NCBI GenBank assembly: GCA_942493075.1
Contig: OW818681.1
Span: 620,001 to 684,000 of the forward strand
Direction: 5' to 3'
Source of the DNA: JBBQYD01 sp942493075
Lineage (GTDB): Bacteria > Verrucomicrobiota > Verrucomicrobiia > Limisphaerales > UBA8199
Length of the DNA: 64,000 nucleotides
A program made the position numbers and the translations under genes. The notes below the pieces were generated by a model. It was given only the letters and a program-made list of their open reading frames with translations. It was not told the DNA's origin and made no database searches. This document shows, in pieces, positions 33,932 through 42,384 of the stretch. The first letter of the stretch is position 1; every line of letters starts with the position of its first letter.

Positions 33932-35834
33932 GTGCGCCCGGCAGGGTGCACTGACTAGTTGGTTAAAGTCCAATGCGCACCCGGCAAGGGGAAGTGCTAG
34001 CTGAACAGCAAGGGTGTCGGTCGCGAGGCCGAATCTGAAGGAAGCTGTAGGCAAAACGCTGGCCTGACAAACAGGAACCACATAAGAGGCAACCGCAGCG
34101 GATGAGAAGGCATGAAGATTCAAAGTCCAACTCTTGCACGGAGACTGCGGAAGTAGATGTGGCAGGCATAAGCGTGGAAGTCAGTGCGCAATACCCGGGG
34201 AGATCTCCGGCGGTGTTCCGCTTGCGGGACTAGCGTGGTCGAGAGGCTGCGACGAAGCCGACGGAGAAGTCAGCAGAAGCCATAGTAAGCCGCCTCGCGG
34301 CTGAAGGGCTGAACATAAAGACAAGGGAAGGAGCCCTTGTTCCCGATGAGAGAAGCAGAGCCAGAAAAGAAGATTGAGATATCTGAAGCTGACCAGCGAG
34401 CCCGGGGCCGGAAGCCCGAAGTGGCGAGGGTTGGCGGCTCAAACTTTCCGGGAAGCAAGGAACAAACCGGCCCCAAACAACCAGACCTCATCGAAAGAAT
34501 GCTCGAGCGAGGTAACATGCTCAAGGCCTTGCAGGCCGTAGAAGCCAACCGAGGTGCCGCCGGAGTGGATGGCATGGAGGTGAAGCAACTGCGGGAGTTC
34601 CTGCGGGAGCATTGGGCAGAGATCAAAGAGCAAATCCTCAGCGGGACCTATGAGCCACGACCAGTCAGGCGAGTGGACATACCCAAGCCCGGAGGAGGAA
34701 CACGCATGCTGGGAATACCGACGGTCCTTGATCGTTTAATCCAGCAGGCGATGCATCAGATACTAAGCCCCGTATGGGAAAAGGGGTTCTCACCGCACAG
34801 CTACGGGTTTGGGCCTGGATGCAGTGCGGCACAGGCGGTCAAAGCGGCACAGGCCTATATTCAGTCCGGCAAACGCTGGGTAGTGGATATGGACTTGGAG
34901 AAATTCTTTGATCGAGTAAACCACGACGTGTTGATGGCTCGGGTGGCGCGGAAGGTGAAGGATCGGCGTATGCTGAGACTGATCCGGCGCTATCTGGAGA
35001 GCGGGATCATGCAGCATGGGTTGGTGGAGCCGCGGAGCGAGGGGACACCCCAAGGTGGGCCTTTCACCGCTGCTCTCAAATATCCTGCTGGATGACTTGG
35101 ACAAGGAACTGGAAAAGCGGGGGCATCGGTTCTGCCGGTACGCCGACGACTGCAATATCTACGTAGGCAGCCGACGGGCCGGGGAACGGGTGATGGCATC
35201 GCTGACCCGGTTTCTTAAGGAAAAGCTCAAGCTGACGGTAAACCCGAAGAAGAGCGCGGTGGAGAGGCCATGGGGACGGAAGTTTCTGGGTTTCTCAGTG
35301 ACCGCGCACAAGGCATGCCGTTTGCGAGTGGCTCCGCAGTCCGTGGAACGCTTCAAGGAAGCTATGCGGGCAAAGTTCCGCGAGGGACGAGGCCGCAACC
35401 TGAGAGCGTTTCTGGAAAGCCTCAAACCCAAGCTCCAAGGCTGGGCCAGCTATTTTAGCGTCGCGGAAACGAGAAACGTATTTGAAGACCTCGACCAATG
35501 GCTGCGGCGCAAGCTGCGGTGCGTGGAATGGAGGAAATGGAAGAAACCGCGCACACGAATGCGCAAGCTCATCGCCTTGGGACTGGATCGGGAACGCGCC
35601 CGTGAAAGTGCCTTCAATGGCCGTGGCCCGTGGTGGAACGCGGGCGCATCGCACATGAACGCGGCCCTTCCGACTGCTTACTTCCGGAAACGGGGACTCA
35701 TCTCGTTGTTGGAGGAGGTTCAATGGTTTACGACGCTGCGCAAGCAGCGGTCTTTATGAACCGCCGTGATACGGAACCGTACGTCCGGTGGTGTGGGAGG
35801 ACGGTGAGGTTCTAACCCTCACCTCCTACCCGAT
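33932..35834 (+). mobile_element. Group II intron (group IIC-like placement), 1.9 kb
   Basis: The 5' end is GTGCGCCCGGCAG, matching the GUGYG rule. A 33-base domain V is seen at 35760-35792: lower stem ACCGCCG/CGGTGGT, upper stem TACG/CGTA, loop GAAC. Domain VI follows, with arms ending GGTGAGG/CCTCACC and a candidate branch A in the TTCTAAC bulge. The 3' end is near CTACCCGAT (35834), with an uncertainty of a few bases. It encodes an LtrA-type reverse transcriptase (frameshifted, see 34346). Its position directly behind a terminator stem and T-run is the target rule of group IIC introns. Confidence 0.92.
34346..35759 (+). pseudogene. ltrA: Group II intron reverse transcriptase/maturase, frameshifted
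   Basis: From the ATG at 34346 (SD-like GGAAGGAG upstream) the protein reads through RT0-RT4: ANRGAAGVDGMEVKQL, GIPTVLDRLIQQAMHQIL, HSYGFGPGCSAAQAV, WVVDMDLEKFFDRVNHD and SEGTPQGG. At 35057-35066 the frame breaks. The conserved motif PQGG-P-LSPLLSNI continues in the next frame (LSPLLSNILLDDLDKEL, CRYADDCNIYV with the catalytic YADD, LKLTVNPKKS, FLGFSVT, then the maturase/X domain) to a stop at 35759. Restoring the Pro codon needs two extra bases, so a 2-base deletion (CCTCTTTC to CCTTTC) is the simplest explanation. The catalytic Asp residues are downstream of the break, so the product should be inactive unless the shift is an assembly error or is bypassed. Confidence 0.9.
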
Positions 35835-35907
35835 CAGCGACTTCAGCCACCAGGGACATTCGAATTACTTTGACACGGCTACAAGTTAAGGTTAGCGAAT
35901 GAGCCCC

Positions 35908-36519
35908 ATGAACAAGACCTTAGCCATCCTTTGCGCGGCAGCACTCGGCTGCCTTGCAACTCCCAACCTCCCCGCCGAACCCGCGCCATCCACCACCGCC
36001 AGTTCCCGGGTGGCCCTGTTTAATGGGAAAAGCCTCGAAGGTTGGGACGTATTGAAATGCGACGCCGCAGTGGAAGACGGGAGCATCCTCATCAAGGGAG
36101 GCAATGGTGTGATTCAGACCAAAAAACAATATAAGGACTATGTTTTTGAGTGTGAGTGGAAATCCTTGAAACCGGATAACTGGGATAGCGGGGTTTACTT
36201 CCGTTATACGTCCATCCCCACCAACGAACCCTGGCCGCGCCGTTATCAGGTCAACTTGCGGAAGGGTGACGAAGGAAATGTATCCGCGCTGAAAGGCGCC
36301 AAGAGCGAAGGATTGTTCAAGGCAGGTGAATGGAACAAGTTCAAACTGACCGTGCGCGGCACCGCCGCAGTGTTGGAAATGAACGGAAAACCCGCTTGGA
36401 CGGCTGATGGGTTGGAGGACCCGCAAGGTTTCATCTCACTGCAGTGTGAAGTGCCTGGCGGAGGGCAATGTCTGTTTCGCAACGTGTTTATCACCGAACT
36501 GACCCCGGCAAAACCATGA
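35908..36519 (+). CDS. DUF1080 (3-keto-disaccharide hydrolase-like) secreted protein
   Basis: 203 residues from the ATG at 35908 (MNKTLAILCAAALGCLATPNLPA, signal peptide); an ATG at 35899 would add three residues. The body is one DUF1080 domain, a concanavalin-like jelly roll: LFNGKSLEGWDV, DGSILIKGGNGVIQT, YVFECEWKSL, SGVYFRYT, WNKFKLTVRG, ISLQCEVPGGGQCLFRNVFI. Family members include hydrolases of 3-keto-glycosides and carbohydrate-binding modules. The next gene overlaps its stop by 4 bases (ATGA), so the two are translationally coupled. Confidence 0.9.
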   Translation: MNKTLAILCAAALGCLATPNLPAEPAPSTTASSRVALFNGKSLEGWDVLKCDAAVEDGSILIKGGNGVIQTKKQYKDYVFECEWKSLKPDNWDSGVYFRYTSIPTNEPWPRRYQVNLRKGDEGNVSALKGAKSEGLFKAGEWNKFKLTVRGTAAVLEMNGKPAWTADGLEDPQGFISLQCEVPGGGQCLFRNVFITELTPAKP

Positions 36520-37589
36520 ACATCCGAACCCTTCTGCATCGGTTATGGAGCGGATGTCAGATATCGATGGCCGCTCTGCTCATCGGGGGCTGTGCCTCCA
36601 ATCCTCTTCAAAGACCTGCCGAGATTCAAACTGGTGAGTCGGTGGTTCTTGCTGGCGAATCTCCAGCCAAACTGGCATTTGCGCCTTTGCTGAATCGGCC
36701 GTTCACCTTGCGCAGCACGTACCGGCAGGGGCTGCCGCACACGGTCACGTACGAGCTGGGGCGCGATTTCCTTGTGGATGCGCAGGGGCAGGTCCAGCGC
36801 ACAGCGAACTCCCGTATCCCGGACTTCAGCACCAACATGCTCTACGGCAAGGACGACTTTCATCACGACCAATTCCCGGGATTCGGCAATAGCAAGTTCT
36901 TCGTCTTTGCCGACTATGAACATCGGGAAAAATGGACTGTGCCCTCAGCACCCGAAGGATTTGGCAAGGCGCGCTTGCCCGAAACCCGCAAGAAACTAAG
37001 CGAGGGCAAACCGCTACGGATGATAGCCTTTGGCGACAGCATCACCGCGGGGGGAGATGCCAGTGAACCCGGTCTTATTTTTTGGATGCGCTACGCGGAG
37101 GCCCTGCGGCAAAAATACCCAAAATCAGCTATCCAGGCGATCAATGGCGCAACGGGAGGCGATACGACTGGGCAAGGCTTGCAGCGCCTCGAAGACAAAG
37201 TACTGAGCCAAAAGCCTGACCTCGTGTTGATCGGTTTCGGCATGAACGATCATAACCGGGAAGGATTCGGCGTGCCCCTGCCTCAATTTAGCAAGAACCT
37301 AACGACGCTGATCGATCGCATCCGGGCGACTGGTGCGGAGGTCATCCTATTCTCAGCGTTTCCTCCCAACCCCAAATGGCATTATGGCTCACATCAGATG
37401 GAAGCCTACGCGGCCGCGACGGAGCAGGTGGCTCGCGACAAACAATGCGCTTACGCGGATGTTTACCACGCCTGGCTGAACATTGAGGAACGCAAAAAAC
37501 CTGAGGATCTGTTGGCGAATAATATCAATCACCCCAACGACTTCGGACATTACATTTACTGTAGAGTGTTGGTGTCGCTCGGATTGTGA
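36516..37589 (+). CDS. SGNH/GDSL hydrolase lipoprotein
   Basis: 357 residues from the ATG at 36516, overlapping the DUF1080 gene. A lipoprotein signal (SMAALLIGGC) anchors it. After an N-terminal beta region of about 150 residues comes the SGNH domain: nucleophile Ser175 in AFGDSITAGGD (block I), GGDTT with the oxyanion Gly (block II), LIGFGMNDHNREG (block III Asn), and NHPNDFGHY with the catalytic His339 (block V). The usual block V Asp three residues before the His is Asn here. Such enzymes remove acetyl or other ester groups from glycans. The DUF1080 partner suggests joint work on a sugar substrate. Confidence 0.88.
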   Translation: MNIRTLLHRLWSGCQISMAALLIGGCASNPLQRPAEIQTGESVVLAGESPAKLAFAPLLNRPFTLRSTYRQGLPHTVTYELGRDFLVDAQGQVQRTANSRIPDFSTNMLYGKDDFHHDQFPGFGNSKFFVFADYEHREKWTVPSAPEGFGKARLPETRKKLSEGKPLRMIAFGDSITAGGDASEPGLIFWMRYAEALRQKYPKSAIQAINGATGGDTTGQGLQRLEDKVLSQKPDLVLIGFGMNDHNREGFGVPLPQFSKNLTTLIDRIRATGAEVILFSAFPPNPKWHYGSHQMEAYAAATEQVARDKQCAYADVYHAWLNIEERKKPEDLLANNINHPNDFGHYIYCRVLVSLGL

Positions 37590-37649
37590 GTTGCTGATGC
37601 TGATCAAAAAGAGCTTCCGGCACGCGAGCGGATATGGGAGATTGCCCGC

Positions 37650-38141
37650 ATGCGCAAAGAGCTTTGTTTAACACTCGCAGCCTGTGTTTGCCTGCTGGGC
37701 TGCGCGGAAAAGAAGTCAAAAACGGAAACTTGGGTGGAGCAGGGGAAATCCCCGGCTACGGCTGATGCAGCTTCTGCTCAAACATCGACAGCCAGCACCA
37801 ATGAGGTGGTCACAACGGCCAGCGGGCTGAAGTACCAGGTTGTAAAGAAGGGAACCGGAACCCAGGCACCAAAAGCGACCGACACCGTGAAGGTTCACTA
37901 CCATGGCACGCTGTTGAATGGGACAGTATTTGACAGTTCAGTGCAGCGCGGCGAGCCGATCAGCTTCCCGTTGAACCGCGTTATTCCCGGGTGGACGGAA
38001 GGGCTGCAACTCATGCACGTGGGAGATAAATTCCGGTTCGAGATCCCAGCGAACCTGGCGTACGGGGAGCAAAGCCCCAGCCCATCCATTCCGCCGAACA
38101 GCACCCTTGTATTCGAAGTGGAACTGCTCGGAATAGAGTAA
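37650..38141 (+). CDS. FKBP-type peptidyl-prolyl isomerase lipoprotein
   Basis: 163 residues. A lipoprotein signal with lipobox CLLGC (Cys about residue 18) is followed by a Ser/Thr/Ala linker and one FKBP domain (residues 55-163): TASGLKYQVVKKGTG, VKVHYHGTLLNGTVFDSS, FPLNRVIPGWTEGLQLMHVGDK, AYGEQSPSPSIPPNSTLVFEVELL. Active-site aromatic and Asp positions of FKBPs (Tyr, Phe-Asp, Trp, Tyr) are kept. It probably helps folding of periplasmic or outer-membrane proteins. Start: ATG at 37650. Confidence 0.94.
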   Translation: MRKELCLTLAACVCLLGCAEKKSKTETWVEQGKSPATADAASAQTSTASTNEVVTTASGLKYQVVKKGTGTQAPKATDTVKVHYHGTLLNGTVFDSSVQRGEPISFPLNRVIPGWTEGLQLMHVGDKFRFEIPANLAYGEQSPSPSIPPNSTLVFEVELLGIE

Positions 38142-38151
38142 TCCCGGGAAA

Positions 38152-38868
38152 ATGAAGCAAACCCAATCTGAGGTCAGCTCGGCACGTGGGCCTGAAGATG
38201 CACCTCCCTGTCCCTGCGAGTCCAAAACGGCGCTGATTCACAAGGCGCTCCTTGTGACAGGAATTGCTTTCCTGGTCTGGTCTGGGATTCACCCCAACGG
38301 GCAGTTCAACTGGCTGATGGAAACCCTGCCAGCGATGATAGGGGGAATTCTGATGGTAGCCTCTTACAAGAAGTTTCAGTTTACCACGACCAGCTACGTG
38401 CTGGTCTGGTTCTTCTCACTGATCCTGATGACTGGCGGGCATTATACCTATGCCGAAGTGCCGATTGGTAATTGGGCGCGGGACGCATTCGGGCTCTCAC
38501 GCAATCATTTCGATCGGATGGGGCATGTATTTCAGGGCGTGATTCCGGCGATGGTGGCCAGGGAGTTATTACTGCGAACGAGCCCGTTGAAAGCGGGCAA
38601 GTGGCTGTTCGTGCTCTGTGTCTGTGTGGCCGTGGCCATCAGCGCCGCGTACGAGTTGTTTGAATGGCAATATGCCGTCATGTTTGGCGGCGAGCAGGCC
38701 GATGACTTCCTCGGGTCACAAGGGGACATCTGGGACGCGCAAAAGGATATGTTCATGGCGCTGTGCGGCGCTGTATTTGCCCAGCTCCTGCTTGGGCCTC
38801 TGCAATTGCGTCAAATGGAAGCGATTTGTTCACGTTCATTCGCTGCAAACTCGGAGCGACCTGTGTAG
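38152..38868 (+). CDS. DUF2238 inner-membrane protein
   Basis: 238 residues with six or so hydrophobic helices. It shows the DUF2238 (YjdF-like) pattern: GGHYTYAEVPIGNWARDAFGLSRNHFDRMGHVFQGVIPAMVARELLLR, then SAAYELFEWQYAVMFGGEQADDFLGSQGDIWDAQKDM. Conserved His, Asp and Glu residues within the membrane part suggest a metal or redox site, but the role is unknown. It starts 10 bases after the FKBP gene stop, so they are probably cotranscribed. The stop lies 4 bases from that of the convergent kinase. Confidence 0.87.
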   Translation: MKQTQSEVSSARGPEDAPPCPCESKTALIHKALLVTGIAFLVWSGIHPNGQFNWLMETLPAMIGGILMVASYKKFQFTTTSYVLVWFFSLILMTGGHYTYAEVPIGNWARDAFGLSRNHFDRMGHVFQGVIPAMVARELLLRTSPLKAGKWLFVLCVCVAVAISAAYELFEWQYAVMFGGEQADDFLGSQGDIWDAQKDMFMALCGAVFAQLLLGPLQLRQMEAICSRSFAANSERPV

Positions 38869-38872
38869 AAGC

Positions 38873-40063
38873 TTAGCCTGAAGGCAGCTCCACCCAGAAG
38901 CGGCTGCCTTTGCCAACCTCGGATTCAACGCCGACCGTGCCACCCATGCGTTGAACGGCTTTCTGTACGATCGCCAGCCCTACGCCAGTCCCTTCATAAT
39001 CTTCCTGGCGATGAAGACGTTGAAACGGTTTGAAGATTTTCTCAACACCCTCGGGCGGGATGCCAATGCCGTTATCTTCGATCCAAATCCGCACTCGGTC
39101 TCCCACAGATTGCGTGGAGATCCGCACTTGGGGTTTTGAGCCGGGGCTCACGAATTTCACGGCATTGCCCAGGAGGTTTTCGAGGCATTGAGCAAGCGAT
39201 CCCTGATCGCCTGTTGCGGGGAGGAGTGGTCGCTGGATCTGGATCTCAGCCTTCGGAGGTTGCAGGTCCGGACGTCCCCGGAGGATCATTTCAAGAGTGC
39301 TCTCAAGATCTACCTTCTCGGTGCGCACTTCGGTCTGTGAGAGGCGGTTTAACGCGAGCACATCATTGACGAGACGATCCATCCGCTGCGCGGCGCCAAC
39401 CACCCGTTCCATGAGTTCTTCGCCTTCACCTTTTAACGCTTCCCGGTGATCTTCCAGAACCATTTGGCTAAAGCCGTTGACGGCTCGCAACGGTCCGCGG
39501 ATATCATGCGAAAGGCTATAGGAGAAGGTCTCCAGATCGCGATACGCCTGCTCCAACTCTGCGTTTTTCCTGATCAGTTCCAGCCGCCGCTGCTCGGCTG
39601 TCCTGGTGATCTGGATCAGCCGGAATACATTTGGGATGAGGTAAAACACCCCGATTGCCGTTCCCAGGGAAGCCACAGCCGTGATGGCTTTGACCGTTCC
39701 CGAGAGCCAGTAAGTGGGATGATACAGAGTCCAGACCTCCAGGAAATGTGTCCAACCGCAACTAAAGATGAAAATGCCAAAAGCTAGAAACATCCATTCG
39801 AAAGGAACGTCTTTGCGGGCACGATAAACAAGGTAAGCCAGTGCCCCGGAGATCATCATATAGGAAGCGCCAATTGAGAAGTCGGAAAGACCCTGGAGCC
39901 AGACCATGCGGGGGTCGTCCAGGTAACAATGCACATGCGGCATGAACTGACCCGGCGAGAAAAGAGCGCCTACCAATCCGGGCATGACGAGCATGGCCAG
40001 TCCCGAAAGAACCAGGACGCTCAGGCCGAATTTAGCTAAAGGTGATCTTAAATAACGTATCAT
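38873..40063 (-). CDS. Histidine kinase with ETR1-like ethylene-binding membrane domain
   Basis: 396 residues. After a first helix, residues 55-145 form three membrane helices with the plant ethylene-receptor signature. Asp61 and Tyr68 (LSDFSIGASYMMI) match ETR1 Asp25 and Tyr32, and Ile99, Cys102 and His106 (FGIFIFSCGWTHFLEVWTLY) match Ile62, Cys65 and His69, the last two being the copper ligands. A coiled linker leads to a HisKA domain with phospho-acceptor His186 (SYSLSHDIRGPLR) and a full ATPase domain (NLLGNAVKFV, DNGIGIPPEGVEKIF, GTGVGLAIV, GKGSRFWVELP). No receiver domain or partner response regulator is adjacent. Whether the ligand is really ethylene needs a binding test. Convergent with the DUF2238 gene. 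Confidence 0.9.
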   Translation of the reverse strand: MIRYLRSPLAKFGLSVLVLSGLAMLVMPGLVGALFSPGQFMPHVHCYLDDPRMVWLQGLSDFSIGASYMMISGALAYLVYRARKDVPFEWMFLAFGIFIFSCGWTHFLEVWTLYHPTYWLSGTVKAITAVASLGTAIGVFYLIPNVFRLIQITRTAEQRRLELIRKNAELEQAYRDLETFSYSLSHDIRGPLRAVNGFSQMVLEDHREALKGEGEELMERVVGAAQRMDRLVNDVLALNRLSQTEVRTEKVDLESTLEMILRGRPDLQPPKAEIQIQRPLLPATGDQGSLAQCLENLLGNAVKFVSPGSKPQVRISTQSVGDRVRIWIEDNGIGIPPEGVEKIFKPFQRLHRQEDYEGTGVGLAIVQKAVQRMGGTVGVESEVGKGSRFWVELPSG

Positions 40064-40218
40064 AGTTACGGCAAACCCGAGGTAAGATTCGCTCAGACGG
40101 CAGGATAGGCAAATGCGGAGTGAGTGCTTGAATCGGGAGCTATTCCGGCCATTATTCCGGTTGTATTCAATACTCCGGGCTTTCCTGTGTGTTGAAGGAC
40201 GACTCGCACGCTCAAGAT

Positions 40219-42384
40219 ATGAAGAAACGATTATTTTGGATCATCACCTGGATTGCTTGCTTTTCCGCGAGCTTCCTGGGTACTGCCGCTTCAGCCCCCG
40301 CACGCCCTGACATCTTGCTCATGGACTTCGAAGGTGCGGACTACAGCGGATGGCAAGTGGAAGGGGAAGCGTTTGGTTCCGGCCCGGCCCAAGGCACCCT
40401 TCCCGGGCAAATGAAAGTTGAAGGTTTCCGCGGTCGCGCGCTGGCCAATTCGTTCTATGGTGGTGATCGCTCGACCGGAACACTGATCAGCCCTTCCTTT
40501 GTGATAGATCGGCGATATTTGAAGTTCCTGATTGGGGGCGGAGGATATGCGGAGGAGACTTTTATCGAGTTGCAGGTGGACGGAAAGACCTGTCGAACTG
40601 CCACCGGCCCAAACACTCAGCCAGGAGGGAGCGAAGCCTTGGGCTGGCAAACTTGGGATCTGACGGAACTTCAAGGCGAATCCTCAGTCGTTCGTATTGT
40701 GGATCGCCGGACCGGCGGTTGGGGGCATATCAACATCGATCACTTGGTTCTTTCTGATCAACAGCCGCGAGCGCTGACTCATGCGGAGCGCGAATTTAGA
40801 ATCAAACGGCGTTATCTAAACCTGCCGATTAAGAACGGCGGACCGAAACGAATGGTGAGCGTGATCGTCGATGGGCGTGTTGCCGTTCGTAATGAGATCG
40901 AATTAGCGGATGCGGCTCCCGATTGGTGGGCGCCCATGGACGTTCGCAGTTGGCGAGGGAAGAACATCAAACTGCGTGTGGACCGGCTTCCGGAGGAATC
41001 GACGGCGCTTAGTGCGATCGAGCAGAGCGATTCGCTTAAAGACGCACGGGACCTTTATCGCGAACCTTTGCGAGGGCAATTCCACTTTTCACCGCGGCGC
41101 GGCTGGAACAATGATCCGAACGGGCTCTGCTATTACAACGGCGAATATCACTTGTTCTTTCAGCATAACCCTTATGGATGGAATTGGGGGAACATGCATT
41201 GGGGGCATGCGGTTAGCCGCGACCTCGTGCATTGGCGCGAACTTGGCGATGTGCTGATGCCTGATCAGTTCGGCCCAATGTATAGCGGCAGCGCGGTTGT
41301 CGATTGGAACAACACCAGCGGCCTGGGCAAGCCGGGAAAAGCACCGCTCAGCTTGCTCTACACGGCTGCCGGTGACCCGACAGTTCAGTGCCTCGCGTCC
41401 GGTGTGGACGGTCGCACTTTTGAAAAGCTTCCTCAAAACCCGGTAATGGGGCAGGTCACGAGCGGCAACCGTGATCCCAAGGTGATCTGGCATGCACCCA
41501 GCAAACGTTGGGTCATGGTTCTCTATGTCTCCAAGGACAAGAAGCACACTGTTCATTTCTACACTTCACCAAACCTCCGGGAATGGTCGCTGGCCAGCGT
41601 GCTGGAGGGCGGTGAGGGCAACGACAATTTTCTATATGAGTGCCCGGACCTGTTTGAATTGCCAGTGGATGGGCAACCCAACGTTTCCAAGTGGATCGTT
41701 TACGGGGCCAATAGTGAGTATGCCATCGGGCAGTTTGACGGCAAGGTGTTCACCCCTGAAGAGACAAAGATTCCTGGCCACCGGGGAAAGGGCTTCTATG
41801 CCGCCCAAACGTTCAGCGATATCCCTGCTAGTGACGGACGCCGAATTCAAATCGGCTGGTTTCAAACACCAACCCCAGGCATGCCCTTTAATCAATCCAT
41901 GTCGCTGCCTTTGGAACTGCGCCTGATCGCATGCGATCAAAAGCCGCGTCTATCCTGGACGCCGGTCAAGGAGTTGCAAGCGCTGCGAAGCAAGAGCTTC
42001 AAGTTGGGCTCAATCGAGATGAGGTCTGGCAGTGTTAATCCGCTTTCGAAGATAAAGGCTGAGCTCGTCGAGCTCAGAGCGGAATTTGAGGATTCCGCCG
42101 ATGTCACTTTCACAATCCGCGGTGCCCAAATCTCCTATCTTTCCAAAACGGACGAAATCGTGGTTAACGGTCACAAGGCCCCGGCGCCTTCGTTGGGCGG
42201 GCGTCAGGATTTGATCGTTTATTGCGACCGAACTGGTTTGGAGGTGTTCACCAGTGGTGGGCTGACTTATGTTCCGATGCCATTCACTCCACGCGCCGAA
42301 GACCGCGATCTAAGCGTGGAAGTGGACGGCGTGGTCCGATTTACAGGCCTACAGGTGCACCAGCTCCGTTCGGCTTGGAAGTAA
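40219..42384 (+). CDS. GH32 fructan hydrolase (levanase/inulinase-like), secreted
   Basis: 721 residues from the ATG at 40219 with a signal peptide (LFWIITWIACFSASFLGTAASA). Residues 30-180 are a beta-sandwich with DFEGADYSGWQVEGEAFGSGPAQG, a carbohydrate-binding-like module common in levanases of this phylum. The five-bladed GH32 propeller then carries the catalytic triad: nucleophile Asp299 (WNNDPNG), stabiliser Asp419 (RDPKV) and acid/base Glu474 (YECPDLFEL). A C-terminal GH32 sandwich follows. It should release fructose from sucrose, inulin or levan in the periplasm or outside. Its 3' end overlaps the convergent kinase gene by 44 bases. Confidence 0.94.
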   Translation: MKKRLFWIITWIACFSASFLGTAASAPARPDILLMDFEGADYSGWQVEGEAFGSGPAQGTLPGQMKVEGFRGRALANSFYGGDRSTGTLISPSFVIDRRYLKFLIGGGGYAEETFIELQVDGKTCRTATGPNTQPGGSEALGWQTWDLTELQGESSVVRIVDRRTGGWGHINIDHLVLSDQQPRALTHAEREFRIKRRYLNLPIKNGGPKRMVSVIVDGRVAVRNEIELADAAPDWWAPMDVRSWRGKNIKLRVDRLPEESTALSAIEQSDSLKDARDLYREPLRGQFHFSPRRGWNNDPNGLCYYNGEYHLFFQHNPYGWNWGNMHWGHAVSRDLVHWRELGDVLMPDQFGPMYSGSAVVDWNNTSGLGKPGKAPLSLLYTAAGDPTVQCLASGVDGRTFEKLPQNPVMGQVTSGNRDPKVIWHAPSKRWVMVLYVSKDKKHTVHFYTSPNLREWSLASVLEGGEGNDNFLYECPDLFELPVDGQPNVSKWIVYGANSEYAIGQFDGKVFTPEETKIPGHRGKGFYAAQTFSDIPASDGRRIQIGWFQTPTPGMPFNQSMSLPLELRLIACDQKPRLSWTPVKELQALRSKSFKLGSIEMRSGSVNPLSKIKAELVELRAEFEDSADVTFTIRGAQISYLSKTDEIVVNGHKAPAPSLGGRQDLIVYCDRTGLEVFTSGGLTYVPMPFTPRAEDRDLSVEVDGVVRFTGLQVHQLRSAWK

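Noticed and set aside
34337..34345. TTG start for the intron reverse transcriptase
   Set aside because: Possible, but the ATG at 34346 is the more usual codon and has an AGGAG upstream; the choice does not affect the frameshift.
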